In this document: piece after piece, positions 7,205 to 15,601 of the stretch
How positions within the stretch are numbered: position 1 is the stretch's first letter
How the letters are laid out: each line of letters opens with the position of its first letter
From: Firmicutes bacterium UBA6226
Lineage (GTDB): Bacteria; Bacillota_A; Clostridia; Peptostreptococcales; Acidaminobacteraceae
Reading direction: 5' to 3'
Length of the DNA stretch: 15,626 nt
Assembly (NCBI GenBank): GCA_002441045.1
Contig: DJWQ01000054.1
Coordinates: 250-15,875 of the forward strand
The notes under the pieces: model-generated
What the model was told of the DNA's origin: nothing
Seen by the model: the letters and a program-made list of their open reading frames with translations, nothing else
Database searches by the model: none
Position numbers and translations under genes: made by a program

Positions 7205-8239
7205 ATGACAGCTAGTACAGTAAAAAAAGTCGTTTTAAATGATTTCAGTGCATTTCATCTTTTATTTGGTAATTTAGATGAAAACATTTTGTTGCTTGAA
7301 AAAGCATATCGCGTTAATATCACCTCAAGAGATGGTGAAATTAGTATAAAGGGCGAACCGGATCAAATTGAAAAGGTAGAAGAGGTTATCTCGATATTAA
7401 TTAAAAATATTCAATCGGGTGAGATCGTTGATAAGCAGCGTGTTAACTATGTCATACAATCTGTTGATCATGGTGTTGGTAATCAACTGGAGGACTTAAG
7501 TAAATCTTTTATCTGCGTCACCACACGTGGAAAGTACATTAAGCCAAAGACCATTGGACAGAATAACTATATTAAAGCCATTCAAGGAAAAGACGTCGTA
7601 TTTGGTATCGGTCCTGCTGGTACCGGTAAAACTTTTCTTGCTGTCGCTATGGCCATTCGAGCATTTAAGAATAATGAGGTTTCTCGAATCATCATCACTC
7701 GTCCTGCAGTTGAGGCTGGAGAAAACTTGGGTTTCTTACCCGGCGATTTGCAGATGAAGGTTGATCCTTATTTACGACCTTTATATGATGCTATGTTTGA
7801 TATTCTTGGTGTTGACACTTTTAACTCATTTAGAGAGCGTGGACTCATCGAAATTGCGCCTCTAGCTTATATGCGAGGTAGAACCCTTGATAACGCTTTT
7901 ATAATCCTTGATGAAGCGCAAAACACCACTAGAGAACAAATGAAGATGTTCTTAACGCGATTTGGCTATAACTCAAAAGTTGTGGTCAATGGTGATACAA
8001 CGCAGATTGATTTACCAAATGGCAGAAAATCTGGATTGATACATGCAATAGAAGTCTTAAGAAGTGTAGAAGAAATCGGTTTTGTTTACTTTAATGAAAA
8101 AGATGTTGTTAGACACGAACTCGTTAAGAAAATTATCCTTAGTTATGATCGATACGAGAAAGAGAATAAGGACGTGAAACATGGCTCAAAGCAGGAATTC
8201 AAACAAGAGAACAAAAAAGACTTCCAAAAAGAATCGTAA
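7205..8239 (+). CDS. phoH: PhoH-like ATPase
   Basis: This is a cytosolic P-loop ATPase of the PhoH family. The exact role is unsettled; links to RNA metabolism are proposed, partly from its constant neighbour ybeY. The N-terminal 100 or so residues form a small KH-like nucleic-acid-binding domain. Walker A is GPAGTGKT (residues 136-143), and Walker B with the following motif is FIILDEAQN (Asp236-Asn240). A conserved NGDTTQIDLP sensor stretch follows near 264-273. Residues from about 324 form a charged Lys/Gln/Glu tail (KHGSKQEFKQENKKDF) encoded over the start of pgpH. The ATG at 7205 follows GGAGG by 4 bases. Confidence 0.95.
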   Translation: MTASTVKKVVLNDFSAFHLLFGNLDENILLLEKAYRVNITSRDGEISIKGEPDQIEKVEEVISILIKNIQSGEIVDKQRVNYVIQSVDHGVGNQLEDLSKSFICVTTRGKYIKPKTIGQNNYIKAIQGKDVVFGIGPAGTGKTFLAVAMAIRAFKNNEVSRIIITRPAVEAGENLGFLPGDLQMKVDPYLRPLYDAMFDILGVDTFNSFRERGLIEIAPLAYMRGRTLDNAFIILDEAQNTTREQMKMFLTRFGYNSKVVVNGDTTQIDLPNGRKSGLIHAIEVLRSVEEIGFVYFNEKDVVRHELVKKIILSYDRYEKENKDVKHGSKQEFKQENKKDFQKES

Positions 8240-10328
8240 AAGATTCGGGATTAAAATTCGAAATAAAAATCTTCTAATCAATAATTTGATTATGCTAATT
8301 TCATTCGTCATTATATTCTTAATGATGAATAATGCCTCATTTTATGGCATTTATAATTATGTTCCTGGTGATGTAATAAAAGAGGATATTTACTTAAAGA
8401 ATGATTTGATCGACTATGAAGCAACAAATAAATTGAAAAACGAAAAAACATCAGAAATTGAACCCATCATGTATGTGGATTTCTCTAAGCAAGTAGAATC
8501 TAAGAAAAATCTCACGGAGTTTTTCTCACGCATAATTGAAATCAAAACGGATTATGGCAATGATGTTGAACTGATGAAAAAAGTATATGCTGGAATTGAA
8601 AGAAGAAATGCTTATGGTCTTGATGATGCTGAGCTTATGAGTTTGGTTATATTATCTAATGAAAAGCTAAGTTTAATTCAAAACTATGCCGTAGATATAA
8701 CAGTAGAGAATATGTCAAACGGATTAACGGCTTCTGAAATTACAACAGCTACACAATCTATTGAGGCTTATATTGCATCACAATCAGATATCAACGATTT
8801 TGAAAAAAGTATACTCTTAAAGCTAATCAGTGGCGCAATTGTAGAGAACAAGTTTGTGGACGAAGCAAAGACACAAGCTAAAGTTGATGCAGAACTTGCT
8901 AAAATTGATGATGTAACTTATAACAAAGGAACCTTGTACTTGGCTAAAGGTAATACACTATCTAAAAGTGACTATGAACTGCTAAAAAGTGGTGGTATTA
9001 TTTTAGACTCCACAATTGACAGTTTAATCATGAAACTTGGACTAGTCGTATTGTTAGGTTTGTTATGGTTTATACTTCATATCTATCTATGGTATTTTGA
9101 AATTGATATCATCAAATCTAATAGAAAATATGGCATATTGATGAGCTTATTCTTAACTTTTTTCATTAGCTCTGGATTCTTTTATGAGATATCGCCATAT
9201 TTAATTCCACTACCTGCATTTTCTATACTTGCAAGTATCATGCTTACACCTACAATCGCATTGTTTTTTGGCTCAGGTTTGCTGATACTCGTTAGTTTGC
9301 ATTCAGGAATAGATGGTTTTACTTTAATTGCTTATCTTTCAACGATAATGATCTCAAGAGCCCTAGTAAAAAACATCAAACAGAGATCACAGCTTATAAG
9401 TATTGGTCTATATGTATCTTTGGTTTTAATGATCTTTGTTCTTACTGAATGGTTAATCTTTAAGACAGAATCTACAAACTTAGCTTATGATCTTGCATTT
9501 TCAGCCTCAAATGGCGTTTTAAGTGCGATATTAACAATTGGTATTATGCCGTTTTTTGAAAGCTTCTTTGTGGTATTGACACCATTTAAATTATTAGAGC
9601 TTTCTAATCCAAATCGACCACTATTAAAACGTTTGTTAATTGAAGCACCAGGTACCTATCATCATAGTATTCTAGTGGGAAATTTAGCTGAAACAGCAGC
9701 ACATGATATTGGCGCTAATAGTTTATTGACACGTGTTGCTGCATTTTATCATGACGTTGGCAAACTTGAGAGGCCGTATTATTTTAAAGAAAATCAGGTT
9801 GGACATGATAACCCACATGATAAGTTACCACCTCAAGTAAGTGCAAACTTCATAAAAAATCATATGACTGTGGGTGCTGAGCTACTAGAAAAAAACAAAT
9901 TACCTAAGGAAATTATCGACGTTGTTAAAGCGCATCACGGGACATCTTTGATTAAGTATTTTTATCATCGTGAGCAAGTCAATAATCCAGAAGTAGATGT
10001 CACAAAGTTTTTATATGCTGGACCAAAGCCTGATACGAAAGAAGCTGTTGTTCTAATGTTAGCAGATTCAGTTGAGGCTGCAGTAAGAAGCTTAGATGAA
10101 CCAACTAAGGATTCGATTACAGAGCTAATTGATAAGATATTCAATCAAAAAATTTCTGAAAACCAGTTCTCAAATGCAAATATTACATTTAAAGAACTTG
10201 AAAAAATCAAATCCTCATTCTTAAAGGTTTTAAGTGGGATTTTCCATGAGCGTATCGCTTATCCTGAAGTAAATCTAGATCAAATCTCAAAATCAGCATT
10301 TGATCAATCTGAAGCAAAGGAGAACTAA
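8181..10328 (+). CDS. pgpH: Cyclic-di-AMP phosphodiesterase, 7TM-HD family (PgpH)
   Basis: This is a membrane-bound hydrolase that cleaves the second messenger c-di-AMP. It is the equivalent of Listeria PgpH and Bacillus YqfF. Its 715 residues read in the family order. A very basic N terminus is followed by a first membrane helix (about 32-51) and an extracytoplasmic 7TMR-HDED domain (about 52-278). A block of about six or seven membrane helices (283-475) leads to a cytoplasmic HD domain. Metal and catalytic residues visible are His494-His495, the HD pair His524-Asp525 (YHDVGK) and His585-His586 (KAHHGT). Start support is AAGGA 8 bases upstream. Its first 59 bases overlap the end of phoH in another frame. 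Confidence 0.95.
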   Translation: MAQSRNSNKRTKKTSKKNRKRFGIKIRNKNLLINNLIMLISFVIIFLMMNNASFYGIYNYVPGDVIKEDIYLKNDLIDYEATNKLKNEKTSEIEPIMYVDFSKQVESKKNLTEFFSRIIEIKTDYGNDVELMKKVYAGIERRNAYGLDDAELMSLVILSNEKLSLIQNYAVDITVENMSNGLTASEITTATQSIEAYIASQSDINDFEKSILLKLISGAIVENKFVDEAKTQAKVDAELAKIDDVTYNKGTLYLAKGNTLSKSDYELLKSGGIILDSTIDSLIMKLGLVVLLGLLWFILHIYLWYFEIDIIKSNRKYGILMSLFLTFFISSGFFYEISPYLIPLPAFSILASIMLTPTIALFFGSGLLILVSLHSGIDGFTLIAYLSTIMISRALVKNIKQRSQLISIGLYVSLVLMIFVLTEWLIFKTESTNLAYDLAFSASNGVLSAILTIGIMPFFESFFVVLTPFKLLELSNPNRPLLKRLLIEAPGTYHHSILVGNLAETAAHDIGANSLLTRVAAFYHDVGKLERPYYFKENQVGHDNPHDKLPPQVSANFIKNHMTVGAELLEKNKLPKEIIDVVKAHHGTSLIKYFYHREQVNNPEVDVTKFLYAGPKPDTKEAVVLMLADSVEAAVRSLDEPTKDSITELIDKIFNQKISENQFSNANITFKELEKIKSSFLKVLSGIFHERIAYPEVNLDQISKSAFDQSEAKEN

Positions 10329-10329
10329 T

Positions 10330-10812
10330 ATGCAAATTGAGATACTCAACGAAACAGAAATAGAATTATCAGAAGAGTTAGAGTCACTTATCGTTAAAGC
10401 AAGTGAGAAAGTATTAGAGTATGAGGATTTTGATATTGAGGGAGAAGTTAGCGTTCTTTTTGTTAACGATCAGAGAATTAAGGAATTAAATAAAGAATAC
10501 AGAAACAAAGATACGGTTACGGATGTTTTATCCTTTCCTCAATATGATTCAATCATTGAAAATGGTGTGAATGATCCGTTTATTTATCTGGGTGATGTGG
10601 TCATTTCTCTAGAGCAGGCTCAAAGACAAGCAGATGAGTTTGGTCATTCTCTAGAAAGAGAAATCGTCTATTTAACGGTTCACAGCATGCTTCATTTATT
10701 TGGTTATGATCATATGACTGAAGAAGATAAAAGTGTGATGCGCGCTAAAGAAAAGCTCGTTCTTGGTGCAATGAAAATTTTTAAAGGCACATCTATCGGA
10801 GATGTGTTATGA
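10330..10812 (+). CDS. ybeY: Endoribonuclease YbeY
   Basis: This is a zinc-dependent single-strand endoribonuclease needed for 16S rRNA 3'-end maturation and 70S quality control in many bacteria. The 160-residue product carries the family sequence RNKDTVTDVLSFP near residues 58-70. It has the metal-binding HSMLHLFGYDH at 118-128, with zinc ligands His118, His122 and His128. The ATG at 10330 is chosen because AAGGAG (10317-10322) lies 7 bases upstream; an in-frame ATG at 10300 lies inside pgpH and lacks such a site. The last codons overlap the next gene in an ATGA arrangement, which suggests translational coupling. Confidence 0.96.
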   Translation: MQIEILNETEIELSEELESLIVKASEKVLEYEDFDIEGEVSVLFVNDQRIKELNKEYRNKDTVTDVLSFPQYDSIIENGVNDPFIYLGDVVISLEQAQRQADEFGHSLEREIVYLTVHSMLHLFGYDHMTEEDKSVMRAKEKLVLGAMKIFKGTSIGDVL

Positions 10813-11912
10813 ATAAAAAACATATAGCAGCAGCTGGAATCGTTGGTATTATAGTTTTATCAGTTATCATCGGGATTGTATTAAAAAAGTCTTCATCTGA
10901 TGAAATACCAACTACTGAAGCAACATCTGTACTTATCACTACTGAACCTACAGAAAATACAACGGAAACTGAAGCAGTAGAAACAACAGAAGATATTAAG
11001 TACGATAGTCATTATAATCCCTATACTGGATTATACTCTGACTCGGAGTTGACCGATCGAAGACCAATAGTCGTTATGTTAGATAATCAATATCTAGCAA
11101 GACCTCAGGCTGGTTTAGATGAAGCTGATGTTGTATATGAAATCTTAGCGGAAGGGCTTATTACTAGATATATGGCGGTCTTTTATGGTGATCTTCCAGA
11201 TCATATAGGACCTGTTAGAAGCTCAAGACCTTATTTTGTTGAAAAGGCTTATGAATATGATCCATACTATGTACATGTTGGTGGCTCAATGCAAGCACTA
11301 TCTGATATTAGAAAATATGAGCTTGCGGACATTGACGGTTTAACCAGTGGGGCATTTTGGCGTGAAAACCACAAAACAATTCCTCACAACATGTACACCT
11401 CAAGCGAGTCAATTATTAAAGATGGTAATCGACTTGGTTATAAGACCTCTATAAATCCTGATTTTATCAAATTTAATGAAGCTTTTATGCCCCTTATAGG
11501 TGAAGATGCAAGTGAAATTAGATTTGTTTACAAAGACCCTGTTAAAACTGACCCTACAGGTTATTACACTTCGTATATATATAACGATGAAGAAAAAGTA
11601 TATTATCGATATACTAATGGTACTCCCCATAAAGATGAGGATTCAAAATCTCAATTAACATGTACGAACATCTTGGTTCAATACGCTAAAACAGTTGTCA
11701 TAGACAACGAGGGTAGACTTGATATTGATTTAATCACATCTGGAACGGGTAAGTACTATACAGGTGGCAAGTATATCGAAGTGACTTGGTCAAAGAAAAG
11801 TGCAGATGCATTAACTGAGTTTTTTGACCTAGAAGGCCACCCTATTCAACTCAATCCAGGGAAAACTTGGATTCAAGTAATGAAAATTGGCAGGGAAGAA
11901 ATAATTAAATAG
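10809..11912 (+). CDS. DUF3048 domain protein, membrane-anchored (YerB-like)
   Basis: This is a 367-residue protein of unknown function. An uncleaved signal anchor is likely: basic NKKH, then a hydrophobic helix at about residues 8-26, with no lipobox cysteine, whereas YerB of Bacillus is usually described as a lipoprotein. Residues 34-63 form a low-complexity Thr/Glu linker, as expected for an exported spacer. The DUF3048 N-terminal domain follows, recognised by NPYTGL, RRPIVVMLDN, ARPQAGLDEADVVYE and GPVRSSRP. The C-terminal DUF3048 part includes a TGKYYTGGKYIEVTWSK stretch. It starts within the ybeY stop codon, after GGAG spaced 7 bases. It sits where dgkA is found in Bacillus. The family call rests on recalled motifs, not a search. 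Confidence 0.8.
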   Translation: MNKKHIAAAGIVGIIVLSVIIGIVLKKSSSDEIPTTEATSVLITTEPTENTTETEAVETTEDIKYDSHYNPYTGLYSDSELTDRRPIVVMLDNQYLARPQAGLDEADVVYEILAEGLITRYMAVFYGDLPDHIGPVRSSRPYFVEKAYEYDPYYVHVGGSMQALSDIRKYELADIDGLTSGAFWRENHKTIPHNMYTSSESIIKDGNRLGYKTSINPDFIKFNEAFMPLIGEDASEIRFVYKDPVKTDPTGYYTSYIYNDEEKVYYRYTNGTPHKDEDSKSQLTCTNILVQYAKTVVIDNEGRLDIDLITSGTGKYYTGGKYIEVTWSKKSADALTEFFDLEGHPIQLNPGKTWIQVMKIGREEIIK

Positions 11913-11923
11913 CGAGGTATTAT

Positions 11924-12313
11924 ATGACATATCGTGAACTAGTTGAAAAAGCATATGAGGCAATGGAATTTTCTTACTCACCTTACTCAAACTTTAAAGT
12001 AGGCGCTGCATTACTCACCACATCTGGAAAAGTTTATACAGGATGTAATGTTGAGGCTGCTTCTTTTGGTGCTACAAATTGTGCTGAAAGAACTGCCATC
12101 TTTAAAGCAATTTCAGAAGGTGATAGAGATTATAAAGCCATTGCAATTGTGTCATCAAGCAGAGATTGGACATATCCTTGCGGTATCTGTAGACAAGTTA
12201 TCGTGGAGTTTGGTAAAGATATTGACATCATCGTCGCTAAAGACTATGATTATGAAGTCTATAAAATAGACGAGTTACTACCCAAATCATTTACTCAAAT
12301 TGATCTAAAGTAG
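11924..12313 (+). CDS. cdd: Cytidine deaminase
   Basis: This is a cytosolic zinc enzyme of pyrimidine salvage that converts cytidine and deoxycytidine to uridine and deoxyuridine. The 129 residues match the small homotetrameric class. Zinc is bound by Cys53 (in CAE, with Glu55 as the proton shuttle) and by Cys86 and Cys89 in PCGICRQ. The substrate-binding YSPYSNFKVGAALLT and CNVEAASFG segments are intact. The start follows GAGGT by 5 bases, 11 bases after the preceding stop. Its place just before era matches Bacillus and many Clostridia. Confidence 0.97.
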   Translation: MTYRELVEKAYEAMEFSYSPYSNFKVGAALLTTSGKVYTGCNVEAASFGATNCAERTAIFKAISEGDRDYKAIAIVSSSRDWTYPCGICRQVIVEFGKDIDIIVAKDYDYEVYKIDELLPKSFTQIDLK

Positions 12314-12350
12314 ATTCAAATTAGAAAGTAATTAAAGAAACGGAGGCGCT

Positions 12351-13241
12351 ATGCAGTTTAAATCTGGTTTTGTGACCATTATAGGTAGACCGAATGTAGG
12401 AAAATCAACTTTGTTAAATCAAATCGTCGGTGAGAAAATTGCCATAATGTCGAGTAAACCACAAACCACTCGTCATAAGATATCAGGCTTTTATAATGAT
12501 GAGGACAGCCAGATAATTTTCGTAGATACGCCTGGCATACACAGACCAAAAAACAAGCTCGGCGACTATATGGTAACCAGTGCTAAAAGCGCAGTTAAAG
12601 ATGTAGATGTCGTTATTTTAATGGTGGATCACTCTTTGAAAATGGGACCTGGAGATGAATATTTAATCGACTTTATTAAAGAGGCTAAAGTTAAAGTGAT
12701 TTTAGCCATAAATAAGGTTGATTTAATAAGTCCAGAAGAGTTTAAGATAATATATGACCGTTATATGACCTATGATTTCATAGAGACTGTTATTGGATTA
12801 TCCGCCATAAACTCAAAAGGTGTAGTAGAACTTCTACAAGCAATAAAAGCTAAATTACCTGAAGGACCAGCTTTTTACCCAACTGACCATCTTACGGATC
12901 AAACTGAAAGAACCATTGTATCTGAAATAATCCGTGAGAAAGTTTTACTTTACATCGATGAAGAAATTCCTCATGGTGTTGCAGTGGAAGTGCAGAGCTT
13001 TAAAAAAAGAAGCAATAAAGAGCTGTATGACATTGAAGTAGATATCATCTGCGAAAAACAGTCACACAAAGGGATTATCATTGGTAAAGAGGGCAGAAAA
13101 TTAAAAGGCATTGGCAAAAGTGCTAGACAAGATATCGAGAGATTATTACAGTGCTCCGTTAACTTACAACTATTTGTCAAAGTTCGTGAAGGATGGCGCG
13201 ACAACCAAAACTTCTTAAAAAGCATTGGCTATAAGGAGTAA
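12351..13241 (+). CDS. era: GTPase Era
   Basis: Era is an essential-type GTPase that binds the 3' end of 16S rRNA and the 30S subunit during small-subunit assembly. In 296 residues the G1 motif is GRPNVGKS (12-19), the switch-I/G2 region contains PQTTRHKISG, G3 is DTPG (59-62) and G4 is NKVD (121-124). A KH RNA-binding domain at the C terminus holds GIIIGKEGRKLKGIG (from residue 241), and the protein ends in the typical LKSIGYKE-type tail. GGAGG lies 4 bases before the ATG. Only 37 bases separate it from cdd, with no terminator, so the two genes are likely cotranscribed. A strong terminator follows. Confidence 0.98.
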   Translation: MQFKSGFVTIIGRPNVGKSTLLNQIVGEKIAIMSSKPQTTRHKISGFYNDEDSQIIFVDTPGIHRPKNKLGDYMVTSAKSAVKDVDVVILMVDHSLKMGPGDEYLIDFIKEAKVKVILAINKVDLISPEEFKIIYDRYMTYDFIETVIGLSAINSKGVVELLQAIKAKLPEGPAFYPTDHLTDQTERTIVSEIIREKVLLYIDEEIPHGVAVEVQSFKKRSNKELYDIEVDIICEKQSHKGIIIGKEGRKLKGIGKSARQDIERLLQCSVNLQLFVKVREGWRDNQNFLKSIGYKE

Positions 13242-13242
13242 T

Positions 13243-13296
13243 TTGTATCGTAATCTAAAGGTAAGTGACCACACTTACCTTTTTTTAATATTTTAG
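13243..13296 (+). other. Possible 17-codon leader ORF before mgtE
   Basis: A TTG at 13243, 4 bases after AAGGAG (13233-13238), opens a 17-codon frame ending at TAG 13294-13296. The predicted peptide is MYRNLKVSDHTYLFLIF. The frame runs through the whole terminator hairpin at 13257-13287, so a translating ribosome would stop the hairpin forming. The AAGGAG also encodes the last Lys-Glu of Era, so it may be only coding sequence. No homology is known to me. Confidence 0.2.
13257..13287 (+). terminator. Rho-independent terminator after era
   Basis: A perfect 11-bp stem (AAAGGTAAGTG / CACTTACCTTT) with the loop ACCA runs into a total of eight T (13280-13287). Only 25 bases separate it from the mgtE start, which leaves no room for a normal promoter between them. 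mgtE expression therefore depends on read-through, anti-termination or a promoter overlapping the hairpin. Confidence 0.93.
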
Positions 13297-13312
13297 GCAA
13301 GAGGAGGTAGCC

Positions 13313-14683
13313 ATGAGCTTATTAATGTTTTATGAGTATCTATCAAAAGTAGAGAGACTCCTTGAAGAAAATAATGAAGTCGAGCTTCATGTCTATCTAG
13401 AAGACATGCATGCTGCTGATATTGCAGAGGTTTTAGAAAATCTTGAAGATGATCAGCAAGAAATTGTCTTTGGACTATTATCTACAGAAAAAGCGACCGA
13501 AGTTCTTGAGGAGATCAATTCAGAACAATTTAGTGATATCTTGAAGAATTTGACGTATGAAAAAAAGGTCGAGTTGTTAGAAAATATGTCTCAAGATGAC
13601 ATCGTTGACAAGTTAAGTGAACTACCAGAAAGTCGTCAACAAGAAATTATTGCATTTCTAGATTATGAAGATGCTGCTGACGTCAAAGAACTTCTTATCT
13701 ATGAGGAGGGAACTGCTGGACGTAGCATGACCAAAGATTTCGTATCAGTTCGAAAGAATTTCTCTGTCTATTATGCTATAGAAACGCTTAGAGCAATTGC
13801 ACCAGATGCTGAAACCATTTACTACGTCTATGTAACAGACAGTAACGATCGATTAGTTGGTGTTATTTCGCTTAGAGAACTGATTATTTCTTCACCTAAT
13901 AAACCGATCGAATCTATTATGAATGAAAACTTAATTACTGTTAATGTTCATGATGATCAAGAAGATGTTGCAAAAGTCGTTTCTAAATATGACCTTTTAG
14001 CAATCCCCGTAGTTGATGATGATAACGTTTTACGAGGCATCATTACCATTGACGACGTTTTGGATATCTTGGAAGAAGAAGCTACTGAGGATATTTTTAA
14101 ATTCGCTGGTGCCTCTGAAACTGAAATGTACGAAAATGATGACTCCTTGTTTGAACGTGTTAAAAATTCTGTCTTATCAAGATTACCTTGGTTGATTATT
14201 ACTATCTTCGGCGGTTTACTATCAGCTAGTGTTCTTGCAAAGTTTCAGGGCACCATCAGTGCAAATGCGACATTGGCAATGTTTATGCCTCTTTTAACTG
14301 GTATGGGAGGTAATGTCGGCACACAGTCCTCAACGATTACTGTTAGAAATATTGCGACGCATGTCATTGAGGGGACTGGCATTTTAAGGACCTTAATACA
14401 TGAAATCTCAGTTGGCTTATTTGTAGGTATCGTCTGTTCAGTTTTAGTTGGATTTGCTGCAATCATCATGAATGCTGAGTTTCATATCGCAATTATAGTG
14501 GGTATTTCAATGTGGGCGAATATGACCACAGCTGCAACTATTGGAACAATCGTCCCTTTGGTATTTAAGAAAATCGGTATTGATCCTGCGGTTGCTTCAG
14601 CTCCTTTTATTACTACTACAATTGACTTAACTGGTCTTACAATTTATTTTTCACTTGCAACGATTTTAATGACAAGCTTATAA
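13313..14683 (+). CDS. mgtE: Magnesium transporter MgtE
   Basis: This is a homodimeric Mg2+ channel of the cytoplasmic membrane, gated by Mg2+ bound to its cytosolic part. The 456 residues show the usual order. An acidic superhelical N domain covers about 1-130, and two CBS domains cover about 135-260. A connecting helix leads to five membrane helices from about 288 to the end. The pore signature is GMGGNVGTQ (330-338). Asp438 in TIDLTG corresponds to the Mg2+-binding Asp432 described in Thermus MgtE. GAGGAGG lies 5 bases before the ATG. The 71-base gap after era is far too short for an M-box riboswitch, so that common control of mgtE is absent here. Its place between era and recO is unusual compared with Bacillus. 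Confidence 0.96.
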   Translation: MSLLMFYEYLSKVERLLEENNEVELHVYLEDMHAADIAEVLENLEDDQQEIVFGLLSTEKATEVLEEINSEQFSDILKNLTYEKKVELLENMSQDDIVDKLSELPESRQQEIIAFLDYEDAADVKELLIYEEGTAGRSMTKDFVSVRKNFSVYYAIETLRAIAPDAETIYYVYVTDSNDRLVGVISLRELIISSPNKPIESIMNENLITVNVHDDQEDVAKVVSKYDLLAIPVVDDDNVLRGIITIDDVLDILEEEATEDIFKFAGASETEMYENDDSLFERVKNSVLSRLPWLIITIFGGLLSASVLAKFQGTISANATLAMFMPLLTGMGGNVGTQSSTITVRNIATHVIEGTGILRTLIHEISVGLFVGIVCSVLVGFAAIIMNAEFHIAIIVGISMWANMTTAATIGTIVPLVFKKIGIDPAVASAPFITTTIDLTGLTIYFSLATILMTSL

Positions 14684-14699
14684 CTCGATAGGAGATTAT

Positions 14700-15479
14700 A
14701 TGTATTTCGATACGGATGCCTTAGTAATAAAATCAAATAAATCCTTGAACAATGATATTTTCTTGACTCTATTTAGCAGAAAATCGGGAAAAATGGAAGT
14801 TGTAGCGAATGGTGCGAAAAGTTCAAAGTCTCAGCTAGCAGCCAGTTCCAAACCATTTGTGTACGGCACCTTCACCATAAATACATCTAATAAGATCCCT
14901 AAAGTAATCTCCTGTGAAATCATTGATTCTCATTTCAGAGTTACAAACGATTTAGAAGTTTTAGCATATGGCAATTACTTTATAGAGCTCTGTAATTTAA
15001 CAACCGTGCCTAATGTTGGAGATTTTCCGCATTATCAGTTAATCGTTGAGTTGATCTCTATCCTGTCAAACTCAGGGAGGGAAGAAGCACCGCTCACAAC
15101 GGATATACTTGAGCTATTAAGAGCAGCCTATCTAATCAAATTATCGAAAATTACTGGTCATCAGGCAAACCTTTCCACGAAATGTACTTCATGTGGCTGT
15201 GAATTAAATGAAAATCTATATTTTTCACCTTATGCAGGAGGTGTAATTTGTGGTATTTGTGAAAAGAGCAAATACAGAGGATATAAAATTAATCAAACTT
15301 ATATTCATCTCATCAATTATCTTCAGTTAAAGGACCCTCGAGTGATTATTAAAACGAAAATTCATCCCAACTACATTCAAAGATTGTGTAGTTTTTACGA
15401 AGAATTAATAACATATCATAATCAAATAAAGGATATTAAGTCTAAAAATTTTTTAGAAGATATCAAAAAACATCAGTAA
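14700..15479 (+). CDS. recO: DNA repair protein RecO
   Basis: This is a recombination mediator that works with RecR (and RecF) to load RecA on SSB-coated single-stranded DNA and can anneal complementary strands. The 259 residues match the family. An N-terminal OB-fold domain starts with the characteristic FDTDALVIKSNKSLNNDIFLT (allowing small gaps). A helical middle domain follows. A four-cysteine zinc site is formed by Cys162-x2-Cys165 and Cys184-x2-Cys187, with an extra Cys167. The SPYAGGVIC stretch between them is typical. The ATG follows AGGAG by 5 bases and lies 16 bases after the mgtE stop, so the two genes are likely cotranscribed. Confidence 0.93.
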   Translation: MYFDTDALVIKSNKSLNNDIFLTLFSRKSGKMEVVANGAKSSKSQLAASSKPFVYGTFTINTSNKIPKVISCEIIDSHFRVTNDLEVLAYGNYFIELCNLTTVPNVGDFPHYQLIVELISILSNSGREEAPLTTDILELLRAAYLIKLSKITGHQANLSTKCTSCGCELNENLYFSPYAGGVICGICEKSKYRGYKINQTYIHLINYLQLKDPRVIIKTKIHPNYIQRLCSFYEELITYHNQIKDIKSKNFLEDIKKHQ

Positions 15480-15550
15480 TTCAAATACTTGCAAATCTAC
15501 AATAATTTTTATATAGATTTTATATTATAGTTATATAAGTTTTAGTTGAC

Positions 15551-15580
15551 AAGAAGGTGTCTATACACTTTCTTTTTTAT
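15551..15580 (+). terminator. Rho-independent terminator after recO
   Basis: A 10-bp stem (AAGAAGGTGT / ACACTTTCTT, one G-T pair) with the loop CTAT is followed by TTTTAT. It lies 71 bases after the recO stop. The AT-rich stretch before it (15480-15550) holds nothing else that I can support. Confidence 0.8.
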
Positions 15581-15592
15581 TGTAAAAATTTA

Positions 15593-15601
15593 TGTTAGAA
15601 T
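15593..15601 (+). promoter_or_regulatory. Candidate extended -10 promoter for the next gene
   Basis: TGTTAGAAT (TG, one base, TAGAAT) lies just after the recO terminator and has the same form as the phoH promoter TGTTAAAAT. An alternative reading is TTGTAA (15580-15585) with TAATAC (15601-15606) at 15-base spacing. The gene it would serve is outside the window. Confidence 0.4.

Noticed and set aside
10687..10713. YbeY metal motif with Ser instead of Gly after the first His (HSMLHLFGYDH)
   Set aside because: I first read this as a missing conserved residue, but the three zinc-ligand histidines and the spacing are intact. As I recall, Ser occurs here in other Bacillota, so it is not a sign of inactivation.
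13242..13312. M-box (Mg2+) riboswitch upstream of mgtE
   Set aside because: The gap is 71 bases and is mostly a simple terminator hairpin. An M-box needs well over 100 bases with several paired regions, none of which is seen.
15546..15551. Perfect TTGACA before the recO terminator
   Set aside because: The only -10-like hexamer, TATACA at 15562, is 10 bases away and sits in the terminator hairpin. Spacing rules out a normal promoter.
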